Positions 1 through 5,008 of a stretch of DNA of 6,256 nucleotides are shown here, piece after piece; position 1 is the stretch's first letter, and each line of letters begins with the position of its first letter. The stretch is from Acidobacteriota bacterium (GTDB taxonomy: Bacteria; Acidobacteriota; Terriglobia; Acidiferrales; UBA7541). The translations under genes and the position numbers were made by a program. The DNA lies in assembly GCA_003133505.1 (NCBI GenBank), contig PKXT01000193.1, positions 9,866 to 16,121 on the forward strand. Direction: 5' to 3'. The notes beneath the pieces were generated by a model. That model was not told where the DNA came from and made no database searches. It worked only from the letters and a program-made list of their open reading frames with translations.

Positions 1-1
1 A

Positions 2-1426
2 GGCGGCACGCTGCTGCTTCGCGTTGAAGATACTGACGTAGCCCGCAATCGTCCCGAACTAACCGACGGAATTCTGGAAAGCCTTCGCTGGATGGGATTG
101 GACTGGGACGAGGGTCCGTATTTTCAGTCCCAGCGGCTAGTTTTGTATCAGGCTGCTGTCGAACGATTACTGGCCAGCGAGGCAGCCTATCCATGCTATT
201 GCCAAGCCGCCGCGTATGCGGGTGCTGATTCCGCAACAGACAGCGAATCGGAAGAATCCGCGGAAGATTCGGCAACTGAATCAGGTGCAGCACTCTCCGG
301 CCGACCAGCAGCCCCGTCGAAAGACAAGCCGAAGACTCATCGCACCGCGCCGTGTCCGTGCCGAAATCTCACCGCCGCCGAGCGTGCGGAAAAAACTTCG
401 CAAGGTCTCCCTCACGCCGTGCGTTTTGCTGCACCGCACGAAGGCACCACCCATTTCGAAGACGCCGTGTTTGGTCCGCGCGACGTGCAAAATGCCGAGA
501 TTGAAGATTTCGTGCTGCTACGCTCCAGCGGCTTGCCCACTTACCAGCTTGGCGCGGTGACTGACGACATTGACATGGGCGTTACACACATCATCCGCGG
601 CTCTGATCACCTCTCCAACACGCCCAAACAGGTCTTGCTCTACAACGCGCTCGGCGCGGCGCCCCCCATATTCGCGCACGTCCCTCTGATTCTCGGTGCG
701 GATCGCACGCGCATGTCCAAGCGCCATGGAGCCACCAGCGTTGGCTCTTATCAGCAGGAAGGTTTTCTCCCCGAGCCTTTCCGCAATTTTCTGGCCTTGC
801 TAGGATGGTCCCCTGGAGACGATTCGGAATTTCTGCGCACCGATGAACTGATCTCGCGCTTCACCCTGGCCGGAGTCAGCCGTACGAATGCCATTTTCGA
901 TCGCGCCAAGCTCGAATGGTTTAATACTCAATATCTGCAGAAAATTTCGGTCGAGGATTTGCTGCCTTCGGTTGAGAACGAATTAAGGCGCACCGGAATC
1001 TGGCGCGAGATATGGAACGGCAGCGAACGAGAATGGTTCAGGCACGTGGTGGACTTGCTGCGCCCTCGCGTCCGCCTGCTGCCCGATTTCGCCACCTGGG
1101 GACGCGGCTTTTTTAGCGACGATTTTGAATATGATGCCCCCGCGCGCGAGAAATTCTGGAAGGATCCGATGCTCCCCGATTTATTGCAAAAACTAACCGA
1201 CGCGCTTTCCGCCCTTCCCGACTGGAATCACGACGCTTGTGATCAGGCCTTGCGCGGAGTTGCCACCGCCGCTGGCGTGAAAGCCGGCTTACTCATCAAC
1301 GCCACGCGTGTCGCGTTGGTCGGCCGCGCCGTCGCGCCGCCGTTGTTTGAAACCATGCTCGTCCTCGGCAAAGACCGCGTCATCGCTCGCCTCCGCCGCG
1401 CCATTCCCGCCCTCGCCGCACACTGA
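2..1426 (+). CDS. gltX: Glutamyl-tRNA synthetase, 5' end cut by window edge
   Basis: Class I aminoacyl-tRNA synthetase that charges tRNA-Glu in the cytoplasm. The frame is open from base 2, giving 474 visible residues. It begins GGTLLLRVEDTDVAR, the segment that follows the HIGH motif, so roughly the first 30 residues (including HIGH) lie outside. Visible family marks: LRWMGLDWDEGP (about residues 29-40), a CYC...CPC zinc cluster (Cys65, 67, 118, 120), the tRNA-contact stretch around LPTYQLGAVTDD, IIRGSDHLSNTPKQ, and the KMSKS-loop variant RMSKRHG at about 238-244. The C-terminal anticodon-binding domain ends with the typical PPLFETMLVLGK. Oddity: the Cys67-Cys118 spacing is 50 residues, against about 24 in E. 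coli GluRS as I recall it; the extra stretch is acidic and Ser-rich. An internal ATG at 92 exists but is not the true start, because conserved sequence precedes it. Whether it also charges tRNA-Gln cannot be told from sequence alone. Confidence 0.97.
   Translation, partial: GGTLLLRVEDTDVARNRPELTDGILESLRWMGLDWDEGPYFQSQRLVLYQAAVERLLASEAAYPCYCQAAAYAGADSATDSESEESAEDSATESGAALSGRPAAPSKDKPKTHRTAPCPCRNLTAAERAEKTSQGLPHAVRFAAPHEGTTHFEDAVFGPRDVQNAEIEDFVLLRSSGLPTYQLGAVTDDIDMGVTHIIRGSDHLSNTPKQVLLYNALGAAPPIFAHVPLILGADRTRMSKRHGATSVGSYQQEGFLPEPFRNFLALLGWSPGDDSEFLRTDELISRFTLAGVSRTNAIFDRAKLEWFNTQYLQKISVEDLLPSVENELRRTGIWREIWNGSEREWFRHVVDLLRPRVRLLPDFATWGRGFFSDDFEYDAPAREKFWKDPMLPDLLQKLTDALSALPDWNHDACDQALRGVATAAGVKAGLLINATRVALVGRAVAPPLFETMLVLGKDRVIARLRRAIPALAAH
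227..279 (+). repeat. In-frame imperfect direct repeat inside the gltX zinc-loop insertion
   Basis: Bases 227-240 (gattccgcaacaga) and 266-279 (gattcggcaactga) match at 12 of 14 positions. They are 39 bases apart, exactly 13 codons, so both encode DSAT followed by Asp or Glu. The intervening codons also encode mostly Ser and Glu. The pattern suggests that the loop insertion grew partly by short in-frame duplication. The repeat is seen directly; the mechanism is inferred. Confidence 0.6.
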
Positions 1427-1433
1427 CCAATGC

Positions 1434-1466
1434 GTGCACGACTAAATATCTTCCCTCTACGTGCAC
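1434..1466. repeat. Pair of GTGCAC palindromes forming a 7-bp inverted repeat after gltX
   Basis: Bases 1434-1440 (gtgcacg) are the exact inverse of 1460-1466 (cgtgcac), with a 19-base loop, starting 8 bases after the gltX stop. No run of T follows the right arm, so this is not a convincing intrinsic terminator. Each arm is itself a GTGCAC palindrome, so a protein-binding site pair is an alternative. Chance occurrence cannot be excluded. Confidence 0.3.
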
Positions 1467-1474
1467 CCTGTCGG

Positions 1475-1503
1475 CAGACCAAGATTAAATCGCAGATTAT
1501 AAT
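1475..1503 (+). promoter_or_regulatory. Candidate sigma-70-type promoter for the orphan gene at 1544
   Basis: A perfect TATAAT lies at 1498-1503. A weak -35 match (cagacc, 1475-1480, three of six consensus bases) sits 17 bases upstream, the preferred spacing. Transcription would start near 1510, leaving a leader of roughly 34 bases before the ATG at 1544. The surrounding stretch is AT-rich compared with gltX. The -35 is poor, so this is a candidate only. Confidence 0.35.
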
Positions 1504-1543
1504 AACCTTGCCGTCGGCTCTTTCCAAGCTTTGACAGTCTTCA

Positions 1544-2188
1544 ATGACTCAGGTCAGTCAATGCAAGCTTTGCTTGCTACAGAAAGAACTCGTGAACAGT
1601 CATTTTCTACCGGCCTCGATTTACAAGCTATGTCGAGACGCAGCGACGGGGCAGAACCTCATTGCTGTGTCCCAAGGTGTCTCCAAACACACAACGGATC
1701 AAATCCGTGATTACGTCTTTTGCTCGGACTGCGAAAAGCGCCTAAACAAGAATGGCGAAGCCTGGTTTCACAAGAACATGGCTCGCCCTGAAGGATTCAC
1801 GATACAAGATGCTCTGGAAAAGGCGACTCCTTCCATGATCTACGACAGCTTCGTTGCCTATGAGGGAAGCAAAATACCGGGACTTGATATGGACCAGATC
1901 TCCTATTTTGGACTGAGTATGTTTTGGAGGGCGGCAGCCCATCGGTGGCCGGCGCTAAATGCACCGGGATTGCGAATGGAGAGGCTTTTGCTTGGCCCGT
2001 GCAAAGAATCAATCCGCCTGTTTTTATTGAACGGAGCGCCCGTGCCGCCCCATATTTCATTGCTGATCTCAGTCTGGCCGTACAAAAAAAAAAACCGCCA
2101 CCAGTGGTGTTCAACGCACCGGTGGGAAAGCGAAATCAAGATTGTCACTCATATTGGTTCTACATTCCCGGCCTCGATTTCAAACTAG
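1544..2188 (+). CDS. Unrecognised protein with zinc-finger-like Cys/His pattern; frame broken at an A11 run
   Basis: I cannot name this gene. As written it encodes 214 residues. The N-terminal region has a Cys7-x2-Cys10 pair, a SHFLP motif at 19-23, and a second pair Cys60-x2-Cys63 in FCSDCEKRL. This resembles HNH/treble-clef-type metal sites (CxxC, SH-hydrophobic-P, CxxCE) in many uncharacterised bacterial proteins. A nuclease role is possible, but no full catalytic HNH signature is seen. The middle (about 117-180) is hydrophobic/aromatic and probably folded. After YKKK at 180-183 the frame passes through eleven A's and gives 31 residues of different character before a stop. The -1 frame instead continues with plausible protein to 2361, for about 272 residues in all. 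The ATG at 1544 was chosen because a TGA lies in frame at 1532; no clear ribosome binding site precedes it. Sampled 60-base lines are about 48% GC, against over 60% in several sampled neighbours, hinting at lateral origin. Its downstream neighbours are convergent. Confidence 0.6.
   Translation: MTQVSQCKLCLLQKELVNSHFLPASIYKLCRDAATGQNLIAVSQGVSKHTTDQIRDYVFCSDCEKRLNKNGEAWFHKNMARPEGFTIQDALEKATPSMIYDSFVAYEGSKIPGLDMDQISYFGLSMFWRAAAHRWPALNAPGLRMERLLLGPCKESIRLFLLNGAPVPPHISLLISVWPYKKKNRHQWCSTHRWESEIKIVTHIGSTFPASISN
2084..2094 (+). other. Run of 11 A's at the frame break of the orphan gene
   Basis: Eleven consecutive A's lie exactly where protein-like sequence leaves one frame and resumes in the -1 frame. 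With one more A (or two fewer) the two halves would join as YKKKKPPPVV (or one Lys shorter). The run is followed by a short inverted repeat (2099-2109, CACCA-G-TGGTG) and a competing CCACC/GGTGG pairing (2098-2102 with 2121-2125). Possible causes are a sequencing error in the homopolymer, a real inactivating deletion, RNA polymerase slippage, or -1 ribosomal frameshifting. Confidence 0.65.
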
Positions 2189-2361
2189 CCGTCGGAAAAG
2201 GGATCTCGCCCAGTCTTACAAATATGTCGGCCTTCGCGCTACCTGAACGATTTATTTATTCGAGCACACTTCAGGCAGAGGAAATGATGAAATCGTTCGC
2301 GACGGGAGTCGGAAAGAGTGCGGCTGTCGGCAAATTGGCACGCGAATTTCCCGATGCGTAA
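2095..2361 (+). pseudogene. -1-frame continuation (C-terminal part) of the orphan gene at 1544
   Basis: From base 2095 the frame PPPVVFNAPVGK... stays open to the TAA at 2359-2361. It reads like a folded C-terminal domain: an aromatic segment HSYWFYIPGLDFKLAVGK, then two probable helices to the end (residues around SSTLQAEEMMKSFATG). It has no convincing start of its own; the open frame reaches back to a TTG at 1924, but that part overlaps the N-terminal gene. It is therefore best read as the displaced 3' part of the same gene, giving about 272 residues if fused at the A run. Whether the gene is dead, slips, or is mis-sequenced is undecided. Confidence 0.55.
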
Positions 2362-2404
2362 GCTCAAATCCTAGAAAAAACCGCTAATTTGCCCCAACCG
2401 GCTA
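2362..2404. other. 43-base gap between convergent genes, no clear terminator
   Basis: The orphan gene (+) and the DsbD-domain gene (-) end tail to tail here. The - strand has a run of six T's (A's at about 2374-2379 on +), but the bases before it can form only about a 3-bp stem. I see no convincing intrinsic terminator for either strand. Confidence 0.4.
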
Positions 2405-3034
2405 CTATCTCTGCGTCGTGAATATCTCGGGGTGGAGGAGATGAGAGGCGGTTCCGGCGGGGGCGAGTTTCAGCGAAGCTGTCACGAGGAAATGGGCGGG
2501 AGGAAAGCAGGTGGTCTCATTGCAAGCCTGGTAGCGCAAGGTCAGCGGGATATCGAGCGAACCGACCGGCGCTTGGGCGCTGGCCGCGAGCTTGATGAGG
2601 ATTACAGCGCGGCCTTCATAGACATTTAACGGGGTCTCCGAAAAGCCGAACTTCTTCAGCTTCCCGGGCGGATAGGAAATATCCACCTGCGCAATTCCCT
2701 TCGGTAAATTCGCGCTGACCGTGGTGGGAATCAGATATTCGTCGGAAGTCTTGTGGGCGTTCATGTGATAGGCGGCGGGAATATCGGCGACTACCGCGAT
2801 TTCAAACGTGCCGCCCTGGGGCACCGGTTCGCGCGAAACGTAGGCTTGCGCCTTTACGATGGCGCCCGGGCGCGCGGCAGAAGATTCCTGCCCGGGGGAT
2901 GAGGCTGCGGAGAGTATGAGCGCGCCTGGCGGCGTCAAAAAACCGGTCGTTAAAAGACACGCCGCGAAAAAATACGTCGTAACGGAAAGCGGGGTGCAAA
3001 AAATGCCGGCAAACCGGAATCCGCGCCGCTTCAT
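2405..3034 (-). CDS. Stand-alone DsbD N-terminal domain protein (periplasmic thiol-disulfide)
   Basis: A 209-residue exported protein matching the N-terminal (alpha) domain of DsbD, which takes electrons from the C-terminal thioredoxin domain and reduces periplasmic partners. Basic residues MKRRGFR and a hydrophobic segment (about 8-45) form a signal peptide; FAAC at 23-26 is a poor lipobox. The domain spans about 62-191: LPKGI (110-114), ISYPPGK (119-125), the cap-loop-like KFGFSETPLNVYEG (128-141), and RYQACNETTCFPP (168-180) with active-site Cys171 and Cys176 (CX4C). The membrane and thioredoxin domains of full DsbD are absent here but occur as ccdA and the tlpA-like gene upstream in the same operon. 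A longer frame back to 3178 exists but only shadows cyaY; the ATG at 3034 overlaps the cyaY stop (ATGA, 3034-3031), with GGTGG just upstream. Last gene of the cluster. Confidence 0.88.
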   Translation of the reverse strand: MKRRGFRFAGIFCTPLSVTTYFFAACLLTTGFLTPPGALILSAASSPGQESSAARPGAIVKAQAYVSREPVPQGGTFEIAVVADIPAAYHMNAHKTSDEYLIPTTVSANLPKGIAQVDISYPPGKLKKFGFSETPLNVYEGRAVILIKLAASAQAPVGSLDIPLTLRYQACNETTCFPPAHFLVTASLKLAPAGTASHLLHPEIFTTQR

Positions 3035-3366
3035 TCCACCACCACCGGGGTTCCAAGATGCTGGGTTAAAATGCGGCCCATCAACTGGCTCAGCGTTTCG
3101 CCGGATTTTTCCAGGACGAATGCGCCCGCCGCTTCCGACCAGCCCAGCTTGAAACTGGTGGTCAGCGCGGAAATCCAAATTTGCCGCACCGGAGTATTGG
3201 GGCTGATGACGAAGCGCGTATCGTCATCGTCCTCGAAAAGTATTTCCAGCTTTCCGCTGCCGCCCTCCACGTCAAAACCATGGGTATCGCCAAGCTCCGC
3301 GAGCTTGTCGCGAAGGTCTTCGAGCGCGGAGTCGCAGCGCTTCCGGAATTCCTGTTCGTCCATCAT
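3031..3366 (-). CDS. cyaY: Frataxin-like iron-binding protein CyaY
   Basis: A 111-residue cytoplasmic protein of the frataxin/CyaY family, which binds iron and modulates iron-sulfur cluster assembly on the IscS/IscU machinery. The length fits (E. coli CyaY is about 106). The pattern follows the frataxin fold: an N-terminal acidic helix (MDEQEFRKRCDSALEDLRDKL, about 2-22, with many Asp/Glu), a strand GGSGKLEILFE (35-45), an acidic turn EDDDD (45-49), the hallmark TPVRQIWIS (58-66, with invariant-type Gln62 and Trp64), then LEKSGETLSQLMGRIL (85-100) as the closing helix. Two ATGs abut (3366 and 3363); the first is used, giving an ATGA overlap with the upstream thioredoxin gene. Its own stop overlaps the next ATG the same way, so translation is probably coupled along the cluster. 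A frataxin between secreted thiol-redox genes is an odd setting. Confidence 0.88.
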   Translation of the reverse strand: MMDEQEFRKRCDSALEDLRDKLAELGDTHGFDVEGGSGKLEILFEDDDDTRFVISPNTPVRQIWISALTTSFKLGWSEAAGAFVLEKSGETLSQLMGRILTQHLGTPVVVE

Positions 3367-3914
3367 TGCAGTTGTCCCTGAATTTCCTTGTCCAGCTCGG
3401 CGGGAGTAATTAGCCCCAGCACGCGCTTGACCATCTTGCCGTCGCGCGAGACCAAGACGCTGGTGGGCAGCCCCAGCAATCCGCCGAATTTCTGCGCGAC
3501 GTCATCAGTGCCAATCACGATGGGATAATTCATCTTCATTTTCGTACCATCCACATCCCACAGCTTATCCTGAACAAAAGGCGCCACCACTTTCGCGCCA
3601 TCGTCATCCATGGCCACGCCCAAAATGGTGAATCCTTTGCTTCCATACTTCCGCTGAAAATCAATCAGCCAGGGAATTTCCATCTGGCACGGCTCGCACC
3701 AAGTCGCCCAGAAATTCACCAGCACCACTTTTCCTTTCAGGCTGGAAACCGGCACATCGTGGCCCTGTAAATCCTTGAACGTGACGTCGGGCGCGGCATT
3801 CGCCGAGGCTGCGCCGCTGCTGGTCGAGTTTGTCTTCCTGGAGGTGCAGGTTACCGCACCTAACGCCAGCGCCAGCACAATTACCAGAAGCGAAAATGGA
3901 AATTTCTTCGTCAT
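3363..3914 (-). CDS. TlpA/ResA-like membrane-anchored or secreted thioredoxin
   Basis: An extracytoplasmic thiol-disulfide oxidoreductase of the TlpA/ResA type, typically used in cytochrome c maturation or as the partner of CcdA. From the ATG at 3914 it is 183 residues. MTKK plus the hydrophobic stretch 5-21 form a signal or anchor; Cys23 (AVTC) is a poor lipobox. A Ser/Ala-rich linker (24-41) follows, then the thioredoxin fold: DVTFKDLQGHDVPVSSLKGK, VVLVNFWATWCEPCQMEIP with active-site Cys73 and Cys76 (CEPC), and GLPTSVLV with cis-Pro150. MDDDG (102-106) sits where TlpA-like proteins carry their insert. The start is uncertain: a TTG at 3923, three codons upstream in frame, has a much better-placed ribosome binding site. 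A TTG at 3956 would overlap ccdA and is less likely. It lies 22-31 bases after ccdA, and its TGA overlaps the cyaY ATG. Confidence 0.92.
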   Translation of the reverse strand: MTKKFPFSLLVIVLALALGAVTCTSRKTNSTSSGAASANAAPDVTFKDLQGHDVPVSSLKGKVVLVNFWATWCEPCQMEIPWLIDFQRKYGSKGFTILGVAMDDDGAKVVAPFVQDKLWDVDGTKMKMNYPIVIGTDDVAQKFGGLLGLPTSVLVSRDGKMVKRVLGLITPAELDKEIQGQLQ

Positions 3915-3928
3915 GGCACTCAAATGGA

Positions 3929-3935
3929 CTCCCTT
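3929..3935 (-). promoter_or_regulatory. Ribosome binding site deciding the start of the tlpA-like gene
   Basis: AAGGGAG on the - strand (3935-3929) lies 5 bases before an in-frame TTG (3923-3921) but 14 bases before the ATG (3914-3912). Spacing therefore favours the TTG start, which would add three residues (TTG-Ser-Ala) before Met-Thr-Lys-Lys. Codon preference favours the ATG. The signal peptide works with either. Confidence 0.45.
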
Positions 3936-3945
3936 GCGAACTCTT

Positions 3946-4806
3946 CTACCATACAAAGCGATTCAAAAATCCCAGTTTTCCGGATAGCCAGGTCAGGCGG
4001 TTGAAAAAAATCAGCCCTCCGACAAACAACAACAATACGCCGCTAAATATTTCCACGGCGTGAATATATTTCCGGAATCGCTGGTAGAAGCGCAAAAAGG
4101 CGCTCATGGCCAGCGCGGTGATCAAAAAAGGAATCGCCAGCCCAGCGGAATATAATGCCAAGAGCCAGATCCCCTGAAAGATGGTTTCGCGCGTGGCGGC
4201 CAGCGCCAGAACTCCCGCCAGAATTGGGCCGATGCAGGGCGTCCATCCAAACGCAAACGCGAACCCCATCAGAAAGCCGCTTGCCGCTCCCGGCTGGCCG
4301 CCCAAGTTGCGGAAATGCAGGTCGCGATTCAACCAGCGAGAAAGCGTCGGCCCAGCCAGAAATATCAGTGAGACCGCAAACAGCTGCATGGGAACGAGAG
4401 TTGAACCGTTGCCGTTGCGGAACAACAAGAATCCGCTGACGGCCACCAGAATGGCCCCTACAATCAGTCCCACCCGAATGGAAATCTTCCCCAAAACGCC
4501 GATCAAGTGCAGGCCAAAGAGCAATACCACCGCTCCCGCGAACGGGGCGAGCAGGCTCCGGTTGCGCAGCAGGAACGTGCCCACCGCGCTCGCCGATGCG
4601 CCAAAGGTGATGAATACAACCGAAAAACCCAGCACAAAGGCCAGTGACGAACGCAGCAACTGGCCGCGGGGCGCGCGCCCTTCGCGCAATTCCTCCACGC
4701 CCAAGCCTGAGAGCATGGAAATATAGCCAGGCACCAGAGGCAGCACGCATGGCGACAAAAAGGACACCAAGCCCGCAATAAAAGCCGCAAATATGGATAC
4801 ATTCAT
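3946..4806 (-). CDS. ccdA: CcdA/DsbD-type membrane electron transporter, enlarged by an extra hydrophobic pair
   Basis: An inner-membrane protein that carries electrons from cytoplasmic thioredoxin across the membrane to extracytoplasmic thioredoxin-like proteins. It has 286 residues. The two hallmark half-sites are present: FLSPCVLPLVPGYIS with Cys20 in the first segment, and FGWTPCIGPILAGVLALAA with Cys191. Hydrophobic segments lie at about 5-30, 53-75, 85-104, 112-129, 138-156, 175-200, 210-232 and 250-268, eight in all. The usual CcdA has six and about 220-240 residues. The extra pair (about 108-160) sits in the linker between the two pseudo-symmetric halves; being even in number, it keeps the topology of the second half. 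First gene of the four-gene - strand cluster. The ATG at 4806 is preceded by AT-rich bases with no strong ribosome binding site. The name ccdA rests on family resemblance; the annotation 'cytochrome c biogenesis protein, transmembrane region' fits equally. Confidence 0.93.
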   Translation of the reverse strand: MNVSIFAAFIAGLVSFLSPCVLPLVPGYISMLSGLGVEELREGRAPRGQLLRSSLAFVLGFSVVFITFGASASAVGTFLLRNRSLLAPFAGAVVLLFGLHLIGVLGKISIRVGLIVGAILVAVSGFLLFRNGNGSTLVPMQLFAVSLIFLAGPTLSRWLNRDLHFRNLGGQPGAASGFLMGFAFAFGWTPCIGPILAGVLALAATRETIFQGIWLLALYSAGLAIPFLITALAMSAFLRFYQRFRKYIHAVEIFSGVLLLFVGGLIFFNRLTWLSGKLGFLNRFVW

Positions 4807-5008
4807 TTTATTTTCTGAATTCTTTCGGCATGCGCCGCAGCCGTTTTCAGACCACGCTCACAACGCCTGCTTCAATGGCCGGAACTCCATCGTCCGACGC
4901 CCGCACTCTTCCACTTAGACGCTCGCCCCGCCGAATTGGTTCTAAACCCGCTTCATCACAGGCCTTCCTATTCGCGGTTTCGAACGGCAATTCTATGCGC
5001 TACAAATA
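4807..5008 (-). other. 202-base gap between amidase and ccdA, probable leader/promoter region of the redox operon
   Basis: Both flanking genes point left, so the gap should hold the end of the amidase transcript and possibly the promoter of the ccdA cluster. I see no strong sigma-70 promoter on the - strand. The clearest structure is the imperfect inverted repeat at 4933-4993. About 50 codons are open on the - strand (roughly 4999-4845) and a 74-codon frame is open on + (4830-5054). Neither has a good start or recognisable sequence, so neither is called as a gene. Confidence 0.4.
4933..4993. repeat. Imperfect inverted repeat (17 bp stem) after the amidase gene
   Basis: GAATTG-GTTC at 4933-4942 and AAACCCGC at 4944-4951 pair with GCGGTTT (4974-4980), GAAC (4982-4985) and CAATTC (4988-4993). 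This gives 17 Watson-Crick pairs with one mismatch (4943/4981), a one-base bulge (4947) and a two-base bulge (4986-4987), around a 22-base loop that contains AGGCCT. It lies 16 bases past the amidase stop. No T-run follows on the - strand, so it is not a standard intrinsic terminator. It could protect the mRNA 3' end or be a REP/MITE-like unit, but only one copy is in view. Confidence 0.5.

Noticed and set aside
281..727. Several 69-114-codon frames on both strands inside gltX
   Set aside because: They are frame shadows of a strongly supported gene in GC-rich sequence and have no family resemblance.
1531..1536. Perfect TTGACA, like a -35 box, just before the orphan gene start
   Set aside because: Seventeen bases downstream lies inside the coding sequence with no -10 match, so it would start transcription past the ATG.
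2373..2407. Possible intrinsic terminator of the redox operon at a - strand T-run
   Set aside because: The bases before the T-run form at most a 3-bp stem.
3035..3178. Extension of the DsbD-domain frame 48 codons upstream of the ATG at 3034
   Set aside because: It overlaps cyaY in another frame, and the signal peptide starts exactly at the ATG at 3034, which has an ATGA overlap.
4915..4943. - strand AGAACC, 17-base spacer, GTCTAA, resembling an ECF sigma factor promoter for ccdA
   Set aside because: The match is loose, the leader would be over 100 bases, and the -35 overlaps the inverted repeat arm. Too weak without knowing the genome's ECF motifs.
4845..4999. About 50 open codons on the - strand between the amidase and ccdA, possibly starting at a TTG
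   Set aside because: No ribosome binding site, no ATG or GTG start, no recognisable family. Open runs of this length are expected by chance.
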